NCBI GenBank assembly: GCA_019634925.1
Contig: JAHCAL010000001.1
Location: 558,001-622,000, forward strand
Direction: 5' to 3'
Source: Pseudomonadales bacterium
GTDB lineage: Bacteria; Pseudomonadota; Gammaproteobacteria; Pseudomonadales; Azotimanducaceae
DNA: 64,000 bases
The position numbers and the translations under genes are program-made. The notes under the pieces are model-generated. The model saw nothing but the letters and a program-made list of their open reading frames with translations, was not told the DNA's origin and made no database searches. Shown piece after piece: positions 1 to 8,325 of the stretch. Position 1 is the stretch's first letter, and each line of letters starts with the position of its first letter.

Positions 1-563
1 AGCGCCGCCGTCGGTACCGACCAGATGGCCGCGGCCATGGGCAGCAGGTAGCTCTCGACGAACGCGCGGCCATGGCGCGCATCGGCAAGGTATTGCGCGA
101 GCGTGGGTCCCGGTCCGTGCAGGGTGAGCAGGCGCGGCGCCTGCCGGTTGAAGCGCAGGATGTCGCCGAGCATCGCCCAGAAGTCCGCCTGCAGGACGTT
201 GGCAGGCCGCGCGAGGAGACCCGTCAGGGTGCCGCCGTTGTACTCGATCCCGGTGGCCGCGTTCGATACCGAGAAGCTCATGTCGGTCGGTACGCCGGTG
301 ATGCCGAGTGCGGCGAGCAGGCGGGTGAAGGTCGGATAGTTGCGATCGTTGTAGACGATGAACCCGGTGTCGACGTCGACCTCGTGGCCGCCCAGGCGGA
401 GCCGATGGGTGTGGGTATGCCCGCCCGCCCGCACGGCGCGCTCGAATACGGTCACGTCGAAACGGCGCGCGAGCAGCCAGGCGGCGGACAGACCGGCGAT
501 CCCGGTCCCGATGACGGCGATGCGGCTGCCGGGCGGGCAATGGTCGTGATGTTCCGGGTGCAC
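1..563 (-). CDS. NAD/FAD-binding amine-oxidase-like protein (COG2907 type), 3' end outside the window
   Basis: The first 187 codons of a flavoprotein that runs off the left edge. The chosen GTG start (563) has an AGGAG ribosome site five bases upstream. From residue 15 there is a textbook FAD dinucleotide fold, RIAVIGTGIAGLSAAWLLA, then an acidic/Arg-Gly stretch (ERAVRAGGHTHTH), VDVDTGFIVYNDRNYPTF and, near the cut, the PMAAAIWSV segment. Those last two stretches are typical of the predicted NAD/FAD-binding proteins often found with cyclopropane-fatty-acid-synthase-like genes. By family it is a cytoplasmic oxidoreductase of the amine oxidase superfamily with no firmly established substrate. 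The neighbours that would name the operon are outside the window. Confidence 0.85.
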   Translation of the reverse strand, partial: MHPEHHDHCPPGSRIAVIGTGIAGLSAAWLLARRFDVTVFERAVRAGGHTHTHRLRLGGHEVDVDTGFIVYNDRNYPTFTRLLAALGITGVPTDMSFSVSNAATGIEYNGGTLTGLLARPANVLQADFWAMLGDILRFNRQAPRLLTLHGPGPTLAQYLADARHGRAFVESYLLPMAAAIWSVPTAA

Positions 564-748
564 TGGCGCTCCTGTAGCTGCGTCGAGTCTCGGTAACGGC
601 CGTGAACCTGACGTGAAACGTGCCTTGCCCGGTCCGCCCCTTCCATCTGAGAACTGGGTAACAGATGGAAACGCCCGGCATGGACTGGAGTCGTATCCGT
701 ACGCAGACTCCGCAGGTTCGGCTCGTTCCCCGAGACCCGAGGGGTGCC

Positions 749-1387
749 ATGGATTCGCACAACACAGAACGTTCGGCGGGAAGCCGTCTCGCCATCGAAC
801 TCGGTACCCCGGTGCAGGTCGACGCCCCGCGGGTCAACGGCCGCTTCCGGGCGGAACTCGTAGGCCTCGTGCCGGGCGCATGCGTGATCCTGACCCACCC
901 GTCGGTCCAGTACGCGACCGGCGACAGCATCACGATCCGCTATATCCACCAGGGGGCGGTTTACGGGTTTCGTACGGACGTGCGTGCGATTGTCAGCCAC
1001 CCCGTCAAGCTCCTGATCGTCGGTTATCCGCAGGCCGTAGAGGAACAGAATCTGCGCCAGTCTCCGCGCCTCGAATGCACATTGCCCTGCCGGGTCGCGG
1101 TTTCCGGGGGCGAGCCGCAGTCGGGTCTCCTGCGCGACATCAGCCGGGACGGCTGCCGGATCCTGCTGACCCGCGATGGAGCGACGCAGCTCGAGGTGGA
1201 GCAGGGCGCGCGCGTGACGTTGTCGTTCTGGATCCCGCCGCAGGAACAGGTGTTCGAAGTGCCGGGCGACGTACGCCGGTTTGCGGCCGACGGGCGCAAT
1301 CTGCAGCTCGGTATCGCCTTCGAGGTGCCGGCCGAGGAAGCCTACGATGCGGTGCGGGTGTTGCTCGATCCGATGGGACGCGACTGA
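749..1387 (+). CDS. PilZ-domain c-di-GMP receptor, YcgR/flagellar-brake-like
   Basis: A 212-residue cytoplasmic protein with two parts. The N-terminal half (about 15-95) resembles the YcgR-N beta domain, with TGDSITIRYIHQGAVYGFRT. The C-terminal half (about 100-205) is a PilZ domain. The c-di-GMP motif is intact: RQSPR (RxxxR) at the domain entry and DISRDG (D/NxSxxG) about 30 residues later. It is therefore expected to bind c-di-GMP and modulate motility or surface behaviour. The start at 749 is preferred over an upstream in-frame ATG at 665 because GAGGGG lies five bases before it, while the upstream ATG has no ribosome site. It is a single gene with no motility genes beside it, so its output partner is unknown. 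Confidence 0.85.
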   Translation: MDSHNTERSAGSRLAIELGTPVQVDAPRVNGRFRAELVGLVPGACVILTHPSVQYATGDSITIRYIHQGAVYGFRTDVRAIVSHPVKLLIVGYPQAVEEQNLRQSPRLECTLPCRVAVSGGEPQSGLLRDISRDGCRILLTRDGATQLEVEQGARVTLSFWIPPQEQVFEVPGDVRRFAADGRNLQLGIAFEVPAEEAYDAVRVLLDPMGRD

Positions 1388-1439
1388 TTCGGCCCGCGCC
1401 ACCAGTGCGGCGCGCGCATGCCGTGCCTGCTCGAGCGCC

Positions 1440-2429
1440 TCAGCCCGCCGAACAGCTCGCCCCACCCAGCACGCAGAACTTCGCACAATGCGGATGGTTC
1501 AGCGCGACCGGGACGAGGGAACCCGCGAGGTCGGAGCCGAGTTCGAAGCGTGGATCGTATGCGATCAGCGTGCAGGCGAGCACCACCGGCGCGGTGGCGC
1601 CGTTGCGCTTGACTACCATGCGTGAACTCGCGCACATGACCGATTCCGGCTGCTTGCCGAGAATGCCCCAGCAGGCCTCGGTGATCTCGGGCACGTCCGC
1701 GCGCTCGTCCATTTCCGGGAACAGCACCAGCTGCGCCGGGTCGTGCGCGTCCACCGCGATCCCGTGCGTGCGGAACAGGGTGGCGTAGCCTGCCCGCAGG
1801 GCGTCCTCCGGCTCGTTCCAGCGGGCGCGCCCCGCGACGTGGAGCGTGAAACCGTTGACCGCAAGCCATTCGAGCCCTTTCAGCATCGGCGCCCATGACC
1901 GCCGGCCACGTTCGGACTCGTGCAACTCGCGCGTGTAGTGATCGACCGATACGCGGATCGTGAGACGCGGGCCGTGGGCATCGCGCAGCGCGAAGAGCGG
2001 CACGGCCAGCTTCATCATCGGCCGCATCGCGTTGGTGAGCACGAGCGCCTCGAAGCCGGCCGCGAGCGCATCCTGCAGCATGTCGATGATGTCGGGATTC
2101 ATGAACGGCTCGCCGCCGGTGAAGCCGATCGTGCGTGGCGGTCGGGGCAGTGCGGCGGCGTCGGCAAGGAAGCGTACCACCTCGGCGCGCGCGAGCCACG
2201 TGAGCCGGTCGTTGCGCGGACTCGATTCGATGTAGCAGGTGGCGCAGGTCAGGTTGCAGAGCGTCCCGGTATTGAACCAAAGCGTGTCGAGTGCGGTGGG
2301 CGCGACCGTTGCGCGCGGCTGGCCATCGAGCGTCACGCGCGGGTCGTTGAACTTGCCGACGGGCAGGCGCGCGATCAGCGGGTCGAGCGTGTGGGCCGCC
2401 TGCCCTGTTGCCGTCGATTCCTGCTCCAT
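1440..2429 (-). CDS. Radical SAM protein with C-terminal cysteine cluster
   Basis: A 329-residue radical SAM enzyme. The [4Fe-4S]/SAM motif is C58-NLT-C62-AT-C65, followed by the SAM-binding GGEP motif (FTGGEPFMNP, about 103-112). Three further cysteines (C315, C319, C326) sit within the last 15 residues, resembling a short auxiliary-cluster tail rather than a full SPASM domain. The gene starts five bases after the stop of the ABC substrate-binding protein, so it is probably the last gene of the M20 peptidase/ABC operon. Radical SAM enzymes do hydrogen abstraction chemistry (methylthiolation, epimerisation, cyclisation and others); no specific subfamily is recognised here. The partnership with an NMT1-type transporter is unusual and is the only clue to substrate. 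Confidence 0.85.
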   Translation of the reverse strand: MEQESTATGQAAHTLDPLIARLPVGKFNDPRVTLDGQPRATVAPTALDTLWFNTGTLCNLTCATCYIESSPRNDRLTWLARAEVVRFLADAAALPRPPRTIGFTGGEPFMNPDIIDMLQDALAAGFEALVLTNAMRPMMKLAVPLFALRDAHGPRLTIRVSVDHYTRELHESERGRRSWAPMLKGLEWLAVNGFTLHVAGRARWNEPEDALRAGYATLFRTHGIAVDAHDPAQLVLFPEMDERADVPEITEACWGILGKQPESVMCASSRMVVKRNGATAPVVLACTLIAYDPRFELGSDLAGSLVPVALNHPHCAKFCVLGGASCSAG

Positions 2430-2434
2430 GTGCG

Positions 2435-3415
2435 TCAGTCCCCGGCGGTCTCTTCCTGCACGGGCGTGGCTGGGGCTTCGAGGAACAGCAGCGCCGGATC
2501 CACGTGATGGCGGATCACGCCGAGTTCGCGCAGCTGATCCACCAGGGTCTGCCAGCGCTCGAGCGTCATGCCACCGAGCACGTCGAGGCCCTCGGGCCTG
2601 ATCAGCGGCGCCTGCGCCGCCGCGCTCTCCGCGAACGTCTGCGCGTCCATGGCCCTGTTGACTTCGGCCATCGCCCGATTGGTCGGCGCGGGGTCCGCGA
2701 GATAGGACTCCCAGCCCGCCCGCACTGCCGCGACCATGCGTTCCACCTGGTCGGGGGAGCCTTCGATCAGGGCCCGGGTCGTGGCGAGTACGGTCGTGTA
2801 GGGGTTGTACCCGCTATCTGCCACCAGGAAGGTCTGGACGTCCAGTCCGGCACGCCGGGCGGTGAGCGGTTCGCTCGTGAAGAAACACTGCTGGGAGACG
2901 CGCGGGTCGTTCTGGAAATTGCCGATCCCGCCGAGGTAGGGCGCAGTGCGGACCTTCAGCGGGCCGTACTTGCGGGTGAGGTACTGTGCATAGGGCAGCC
3001 CGGCCTGCCACAGGAGCGTGCCGTCGCTCCGCAGCAGGGCCTCGAGGCTCTCGAAGCCGCGCGCGCGGTGCGCCATGATCGCCTGCGGATTGGTCTGGTA
3101 GGTCGCGAACACGGCGACCACGTTGCCCGCGCCGCGTTCGTGGGAGATCACCAGTTCATCCGCGGAAACGATCGCGAAGTCGGTGCGGCCCGCGCCGACC
3201 ACCTGGATCGTCGGCGTGCCGGAGCCGCCTTCGATGATCTCCACGTCGAGGCCTTGCGCGGCGTAATGGCCGTGCACCGCGGCGGCGTAGAAACCGCCGA
3301 ACTGCGGCTCCGCCTTCCAGTTGAGGGCGAGGCGAACACGATCGGGGGCGGTCGCCTCTGCGAGCACGGTCACGCTTGCCGCGCAGAGGACCAGGGTCAG
3401 CATCAGTCGGTTCAT
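2435..3415 (-). CDS. ABC transporter periplasmic binding protein, NMT1/THI5 (SsuA/TauA-like) family
   Basis: A 326-residue secreted solute-binding protein. A Sec signal peptide (hydrophobic MLTLVLCAASVTVLA, cleavage near residue 19) precedes the family opening RLALNWKAEPQFGGFYAA, typical of NMT1-type proteins that bind pyrimidines, sulfonates or nitrile/hydantoin-like compounds. It overlaps the permease gene by 4 bp (translational coupling) and is followed 5 bp later by the radical SAM gene. Role: it captures substrate in the periplasm for the permease/ATPase pair. The binding pocket is not identifiable from sequence alone, so the ligand is left open; an N-acyl or amide compound is suggested by the linked M20 peptidase and divergent amidase. 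Confidence 0.88.
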   Translation of the reverse strand: MNRLMLTLVLCAASVTVLAEATAPDRVRLALNWKAEPQFGGFYAAAVHGHYAAQGLDVEIIEGGSGTPTIQVVGAGRTDFAIVSADELVISHERGAGNVVAVFATYQTNPQAIMAHRARGFESLEALLRSDGTLLWQAGLPYAQYLTRKYGPLKVRTAPYLGGIGNFQNDPRVSQQCFFTSEPLTARRAGLDVQTFLVADSGYNPYTTVLATTRALIEGSPDQVERMVAAVRAGWESYLADPAPTNRAMAEVNRAMDAQTFAESAAAQAPLIRPEGLDVLGGMTLERWQTLVDQLRELGVIRHHVDPALLFLEAPATPVQEETAGD

Positions 3416-4176
3416 CGGGCGCTCCTCGTGTACGGCCGGCCGCGCATCAGGATGCGGCTCAAGAGGTCGATGGAGAGCACCAGCACGAGCGCCAGGATGC
3501 TCGAGGCCAGTACGCCGCAGAACACCAGGTCCACCCGCTGCTGGGTACGCGCGGAGTCGATCAGGCTGCCGAGTCCGCCGCCGGCGATGAACTCGCCGAC
3601 GATGGCGCCGATCGTGGCAAGGCCGACCGAGATGCGCAAGCCGGCGAGGATATACGGAATCGCCGACGGGATCTGCAGCCGCGTGATGGTCTTCCAGCGT
3701 GACGGTTTGTACAGACCGAACATCTCGCGCAGCAGCGGGTCGGTCTCCTCGAGACCGGTCAGCGTGTTGGCGAGAATCGGGAACAGGGAGACGATGAACG
3801 CGGAGGCGCGCACGGTGGTATCCCCGAACCCGAACCAGATCACCAGCAGCGGGGCGATGGCGACGATCGGCACGGTCTGGAAGAACACGCAGAACGGCAG
3901 GATCGCCCGGCGCAGCACGGGAATCAGGAAGAAGCCGATGGCGAGCGAAACCCCGACCGCGAAGCTCGCGCCGAGTCCCCAGAGTATCGAAGCGAGCGTG
4001 GCCAGGGTTGCTGCCTGGAGGTCGTCGCGCAGTTCGACGGCGGTAACCCAGATGTCACTCGGCGCGGGCAGCAGGTAGTCGGCGATCCAGCCGCGTGCTA
4101 CTACCACCTCCCACACGGCGAGCAGCACGAAAAGGAAGATCCAGGCGGGCAGGCGCTCGCGGAGCCGCGCGATCAT
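3412..4176 (-). CDS. ABC transporter permease, SsuC/TauC-like
   Basis: A 254-residue inner-membrane permease. About six hydrophobic segments are visible, starting with WIFLFVLLAVWEVVVARGW. The cytoplasmic coupling (EAA) loop is near GLYKPSRWKTITRLQIPSAIPYILAG, about two thirds along. Family: binding-protein-dependent transport permeases of the taurine/nitrate/sulfonate group. It overlaps the ATPase gene upstream and the binding-protein gene downstream by 4 bp each, so the three are one translationally coupled transporter. The cargo is unknown. Confidence 0.9.
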   Translation of the reverse strand: MIARLRERLPAWIFLFVLLAVWEVVVARGWIADYLLPAPSDIWVTAVELRDDLQAATLATLASILWGLGASFAVGVSLAIGFFLIPVLRRAILPFCVFFQTVPIVAIAPLLVIWFGFGDTTVRASAFIVSLFPILANTLTGLEETDPLLREMFGLYKPSRWKTITRLQIPSAIPYILAGLRISVGLATIGAIVGEFIAGGGLGSLIDSARTQQRVDLVFCGVLASSILALVLVLSIDLLSRILMRGRPYTRSAR

Positions 4177-4922
4177 GCGCTCTGGCCCAGTTCGAGCGCA
4201 TGGAAGCGCGCGGAGAACGCGCGCACGTGCCGCGTGAACGGCTCGGCGAGTTTCAGGTCCTGATCGCGCGTGCCGAGCGCGATGCGCTCGTCCGCGTTGA
4301 TCTGCCCGCCGGTATCCAGCAGCAGCACGCGGTCCCCGAGGTAGACCGCCTCCGAGATCGAGTGGGTCACGAAGATGTACTGCAGGTCGAGCGTGCCGCG
4401 CAGTTCGAGCAGCAGGTCCTCGAGCCGGAACCGGGTGCGTTCATCGAGCGCGGCGAACGGCTCGTCCAGCAGCAGCACGCGCGGGCGCGTCACCAGCGCG
4501 CGGGCGAGCGCCACACGCATCTGCATGCCGCCGGAAAGCTCGCGCGGAAAGTGCTGCAGCCGCTCGCCGAGCCCGAGCCGTTCGAGCAGTTCGACGCTTT
4601 CGTCAGGCAGATTCCGGTGCCGCGCGGACAACTCGAGTGGCAGCCGAACGTTCTCGAGGCTCGTCCGCCACGGCACCAGCCGCGGTTCCTGGAAGACGTA
4701 GGAGAAATGTCCGGTCAGCTCCGGATCGATCTCGAGCACGCCGCCGGTTGGCGCCTCGATGCCCATCAGGAGGCGCAGCAGTGTGGTCTTGCCGCATCCG
4801 GATGGACCGAGCAGGGCCACGCACTCGCCGCGCGGAACGTCGAACGTCAGTCCGTTCAGGACGTCACGCGCCTGGCCGGGAAAGCGCTTGACCAGGCCAC
4901 GCGCACTGATGGCGGCTCGCAT
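4173..4922 (-). CDS. ABC transporter ATP-binding protein, SsuB/TauB-like
   Basis: A 249-residue nucleotide-binding subunit. Walker A GPSGCGKTT (39-47), Q-loop in FQEPRLVPW (about 77-85), signature LSGGM (129-133), Walker B LLLDEPF (150-156) and the switch histidine in VTHSISEA are all intact. A longer in-frame reading exists upstream (to 5018), but it would run back over the end of the peptidase gene. The ATG at 4922 gives a normal-length NBD and lies 20 bp after the peptidase stop. It powers the adjacent permease and is the first ABC gene of the operon headed by the M20 peptidase. Confidence 0.9.
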   Translation of the reverse strand: MRAAISARGLVKRFPGQARDVLNGLTFDVPRGECVALLGPSGCGKTTLLRLLMGIEAPTGGVLEIDPELTGHFSYVFQEPRLVPWRTSLENVRLPLELSARHRNLPDESVELLERLGLGERLQHFPRELSGGMQMRVALARALVTRPRVLLLDEPFAALDERTRFRLEDLLLELRGTLDLQYIFVTHSISEAVYLGDRVLLLDTGGQINADERIALGTRDQDLKLAEPFTRHVRAFSARFHALELGQSA

Positions 4923-4941
4923 GATGCCGGGCTGCTCCGCG

Positions 4942-6366
4942 TCAGTCAGCCGCTGCGCGGCTCTGCGCCAGGTCTGCCACCACGTCGTAGTGGAAGCGCA
5001 CGAAACGGTGCAGTTCACTCTCGAGGATACGCTCCTGGTCGCTGTGCGCGCCGAAGCCTTTCGGGCCGTCCTCGATGTCGATCGCCGGCCCGATTCCGTA
5101 GCACTGGATGCCGCGTGCGCGCAGGTACGCCATGTCGGTCGCGCCGGTGCTCATCGTCGGCAGCGTGGTGGCGGCATAATGTTTCGTGACGTTCGACTCG
5201 ATGGCCGCGAAGGCCTCGGTGTCGAGCCGCGAAGTGCCTGCCGGGCGGATGTTGCGCGGCGCCCACGCGACCTCGATCGCCGGGTCGTTGATCACTTCAC
5301 GCACGGACTCGAGAAAGGCTTCCGGATCCTCGGTCGGCTCGAGCCGGGTGTCGAGCATGGCCTTTGCCTCCGACGGGATCACATTGATCCGGTAGCCGCC
5401 CTGGAAGATGGTTGGCGAGATCGACGAGCGCAGCATGGATGCGTGGCGCGGCTCGTGCTGACGGAAGTGTTCGTCCGCTGCCTGTCGGACCGCCGGGTCC
5501 GGGTGCAGCACAGCCATGTAGCGCGCCGCCGTCTCCGGTTCCGAGATCGTGGCCAGGCGCTCGAAGTAGGCACGCGTGGTTTCGTTCATGCGAGTCGGGA
5601 TGCGCCACTGGCCGATGGCCGCCACCGCGGCGGAGAGGTGTACCAGCGCGTTCTCGGTGAGCGGCACCGAACCATGCCCGGCCGGTCCGCGTGCGGTCAG
5701 CTCGATCGCGCGCGGGATCTTCTCCATGGTCTGGACACTCGCGTAGCGGACCTGGCCGCCCTGCCGGGTGACGCCGCCGCCTTCGGCCAGGCAGAACTCC
5801 GCATCGATCGTGTCGAAGTGGTTCTCGACCATGAATTCGATGCCGATCCGGGTCGCGCCTTCCTCGCCGGCCTCGGCCAGGAAGATCACGTCGCGGTCGA
5901 GCGGTATGGCGAGGCGTTTGAGGGTCAGCATGATCATGAGTGCCGCGACCACGTTGTCCTTGTCGTCCACCGAGCCCCGGCCGTAGACGTAGCCGTCTTC
6001 ACGCGTCGCGCTGAACGGACCGTGGCGCCACTTCGACAGGTCGACGTTGACCGTGTCGGTGTGGGCCATGATCAGCAGCGGCCGTTTGCTGCCATTGCCG
6101 GGCAGTCGGGCGACCACGTTCGGGCGGTGCGCCTCGAGGTAGAACGTCTGGACCGGGATGCCTTCACGTTCCAGCACTTCGACCAGGTAGTCCGCTGCTT
6201 CCTTCTCGCGGCCGGGCGGGTCGCTGGTGTCCAAGCGGAGCAGGGCGAGGAAGTGCTCGAGAGTCTCGCCTTCCAGCGCCGACCAGTCGGGCGCCTGGGC
6301 AGCCCAGCCAGGAACGCCAGGCGCGGCGAGCGCGGCCATGAGTACGGCACCCAGGAGTTTTCGCAT
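4942..6366 (-). CDS. Secreted M20 family metallopeptidase/deacylase
   Basis: A 474-residue zinc hydrolase of the M20/M28 (ArgE/DapE/carboxypeptidase G2) family with a Sec signal peptide (MRKLLGAVLMAALAAPGVPGWAA), so it acts in the periplasm or outside the cell. Metal and catalytic motifs are complete: MAHTDTV (first His plus catalytic Asp), GRGSVDDKDN (bridging Asp), AEAGEEG (general-base Glu pair), then the C-terminal FGAHSDQERI His. A dimerisation domain separates the two halves. The reading frame stays open upstream to 6975, but that extension is implausible; ATG 6366 begins exactly at the signal peptide. It heads the operon into the ABC transporter, suggesting that it hydrolyses a periplasmic peptide or amide whose product is imported. 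Confidence 0.88.
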   Translation of the reverse strand: MRKLLGAVLMAALAAPGVPGWAAQAPDWSALEGETLEHFLALLRLDTSDPPGREKEAADYLVEVLEREGIPVQTFYLEAHRPNVVARLPGNGSKRPLLIMAHTDTVNVDLSKWRHGPFSATREDGYVYGRGSVDDKDNVVAALMIMLTLKRLAIPLDRDVIFLAEAGEEGATRIGIEFMVENHFDTIDAEFCLAEGGGVTRQGGQVRYASVQTMEKIPRAIELTARGPAGHGSVPLTENALVHLSAAVAAIGQWRIPTRMNETTRAYFERLATISEPETAARYMAVLHPDPAVRQAADEHFRQHEPRHASMLRSSISPTIFQGGYRINVIPSEAKAMLDTRLEPTEDPEAFLESVREVINDPAIEVAWAPRNIRPAGTSRLDTEAFAAIESNVTKHYAATTLPTMSTGATDMAYLRARGIQCYGIGPAIDIEDGPKGFGAHSDQERILESELHRFVRFHYDVVADLAQSRAAAD

Positions 6367-6488
6367 GATCGGGTCGATTCCGGAGCGGTTGAGGTTCGGT
6401 GCGTCGTCCGCCGGAACGGTATTCGGTCGGGCTGTCTCGCGCAACCGCCGTCGAGCGCAGGTCGAGGGCCGTACCGGCGTGGTTCTTC

Positions 6489-6521
6489 TTGAATTCAAAA
6501 AGTTAATGACGTATAGATTGG
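6489..6521 (+). promoter_or_regulatory. Promoter of the amidase gene with a degenerate copy of the shared 21-bp operator-like motif
   Basis: A sigma70-like promoter is visible: TTGAAT (6489-6494), a 17-bp spacer and TATAGA (6512-6517). Over the spacer and -10 lies a sequence (6499-6521) that matches the near-palindromes at 10862 and 27649 at about 14 of 23 positions, sharing TTAAT on the left and AGAT on the right. It lies 78 bp before the amidase GTG and inside the divergent region shared with the M20/ABC operon. The similarity is weaker than between the other two sites and is partly forced by the -10 element, so operator function is tentative. Confidence 0.45.
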
Positions 6522-6598
6522 TGGGTTCCCGACTGCCGCACGGCACGCGAACACCTTGACGGTGCACACCCACATTCGAACAGCAGCAGGAGCAGAGA

Positions 6599-7999
6599 GT
6601 GGAATCCGTAATCGAAATCGCCGAGTCGGTCCGACGGGGCGAACGGACCGCGACCGAGGTGCTGCGGCAGACGTTCGAGCGCCTGCAGCGGCTGAACGGA
6701 CCGATCAATGCGTTCGTGATCCTGGACGAAGCGGGTGCACTCGAGATCGCCGGTGAACTCGACCGGCGTATCGCGCGTGGCGAAGATCCGGGGCCGCTCG
6801 CCGGGGTACCGTTCGGGGTAAAGGATCTCGAGGACTGCCGTGGCATGCAGACCACCCAGGGCTCGGTCTTCCTGCTCGACACGCCGCCGGCCGCGGAGGA
6901 TTCGCCGCACGTGGAGCGGCTGCGTGCCGCAGGCGCGGTACCGATCGGCAAGACCGCGGCGTCCGAGTTCGGCATGGACGGGGCGACCTACACCAGGGCG
7001 TATGGCGTCACGCGCAATCCCTGGAATCTCGCCATGACCCCGGGTGGGTCGAGCGGCGGCTCCTCTGCGGCCGTCGCCGCGGGCATCGTCCCGTTTGCGA
7101 CCTCGACCGACGGTGGTGGATCGACGCGGGAGCCGGCGGCCTTCACCAGTCTGATCGGGCTCAAGCCGAGCCATGGGCGTATTCCCAAGAACGGCGGTTT
7201 CTCGAACTGGTCCGTTCACGGTGTGCTGACCCGCACCGTTGCGGATACGGCCCGCTGCCTCGACGTCACGGCCGGCCCTGACGACCGTGACCGGCAGTCC
7301 CTGCCGCCGGTCAGTTATCGCTACGAGGACGTCATCGAGACCCTCGACGTCCGCGGCCTGCGCGCGGTCTTTTCGCCCGATCACGGTTATGCGGTCGTGG
7401 ATCCCGAGGTGATCGAGATCGCCCGTGCGGCTGCGCGCCGGCTCATTGCGGCGGCAGGCCTCGAGTACGTCGACGAACTCTTCCATCCCACCAACGTGCT
7501 GCGCGACTGGGGCGCGATCGGCATGGCGAACATCGAGGCCGAATTCACCGAGAAAGGCATGCTGCCGGATCGTTTCGACGACCTCGCCCCGAAGACCCAA
7601 TGGCTGCTGAAGCGCCTGCGCGAGCGCATGTCGGGGGTCAACCTCAAGGAAAGCTGGAATCGCATCTACCAGCTCGAACGGGACGCAGCGAAATTCTTCC
7701 GGCGCAACGACCTGCTCATGAGCCCGGCAACGGCCTGTCCGCCCTATCCGGCGGACCAGGTGGGTGTCGAGGTGATCGACGGTCGCGATGCTTCAGAGTC
7801 GGGCGTCGAGCCGTTCGGCATGCTGGCGAATGTCTGCTGGAACCCGTCGATCTCGATTCCGGCCGGGCTGACGAAGAGCGGGCTGCCGGTCGGGCTGCAG
7901 ATCACCGTGCGCAGGCATCGCGACGACATTGCCCTGCGGCTCGCGCGCATCTGGGAGCGGACGCAGCCGTGGCGCTATCCCTGGGGCGACGCGGACTGA
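6599..7999 (+). CDS. Amidase signature family hydrolase
   Basis: A 466-residue amidase. The Ser-cisSer-Lys machinery is recognisable: catalytic Lys in VPFGVKDLED (about residues 67-76), the glycine/serine-rich core TPGGSSGGSSAAVAAG with the cis-Ser (about 146-161), and nucleophile Ser in TDGGGSTREPA (about 170-180; most relatives have TDTGGSIRxPA). It hydrolyses a C-N amide bond; family members act on amino-acid amides, aryl amides, carbamates or ureas, and the substrate cannot be assigned. The GTG start has AGGAG eight bases upstream. It diverges from the M20/ABC operon across a 232-bp promoter region, and its 3' end overlaps the convergent EthD gene by 25 bp. Confidence 0.88.
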   Translation: MESVIEIAESVRRGERTATEVLRQTFERLQRLNGPINAFVILDEAGALEIAGELDRRIARGEDPGPLAGVPFGVKDLEDCRGMQTTQGSVFLLDTPPAAEDSPHVERLRAAGAVPIGKTAASEFGMDGATYTRAYGVTRNPWNLAMTPGGSSGGSSAAVAAGIVPFATSTDGGGSTREPAAFTSLIGLKPSHGRIPKNGGFSNWSVHGVLTRTVADTARCLDVTAGPDDRDRQSLPPVSYRYEDVIETLDVRGLRAVFSPDHGYAVVDPEVIEIARAAARRLIAAAGLEYVDELFHPTNVLRDWGAIGMANIEAEFTEKGMLPDRFDDLAPKTQWLLKRLRERMSGVNLKESWNRIYQLERDAAKFFRRNDLLMSPATACPPYPADQVGVEVIDGRDASESGVEPFGMLANVCWNPSISIPAGLTKSGLPVGLQITVRRHRDDIALRLARIWERTQPWRYPWGDAD

Positions 8000-8304
8000 G
8001 CTGCCGCTTCGAACGCGTGTTCGCTGACCAGCACCCGCACCCGGGCGCTGACGTTTTCGAGCGAATCGGCCCGAACACGGGCGCCCTCCGGGGTCTCGTA
8101 GCAGTTCGCGCGCGCGTCGGCGCTCGTGAACCACTGCTCGACGACGGCATCGTACGGACTACCGGGGTCCAGCAGGTTGAAGGTATGCCTGGTGAGACCC
8201 GGCAGCGTGGCCGCCAGCGGGCGATGGCGGTTCAGCCACCAGTCTGCGAACTCGTCACGGGAAAGGTTGCTGCTGCGAGTCAGAAAGATCATCGCCTTGA
8301 ACAC
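7975..8304 (-). CDS. EthD domain-containing protein
   Basis: A 109-residue small protein of the EthD dimeric alpha/beta-barrel family: MFKAMIFLTRSSNLSRDEFADWWL matches the usual opening, with the short HRPLAATLPGL segment after it. EthD-type proteins accompany P450 and other catabolic genes, and some act as small isomerases or degraders. The GTG start has AGGAGA six bases upstream. It lies 21 bp downstream of the TetR gene, so the two are probably co-transcribed, and it converges on the amidase with a 25-bp overlap. A precise reaction cannot be assigned. Confidence 0.8.
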   Translation of the reverse strand: MFKAMIFLTRSSNLSRDEFADWWLNRHRPLAATLPGLTRHTFNLLDPGSPYDAVVEQWFTSADARANCYETPEGARVRADSLENVSARVRVLVSEHAFEAAAQSASPQG

Positions 8305-8325
8305 GTCGGGTCTCCTGCCTGGCGA

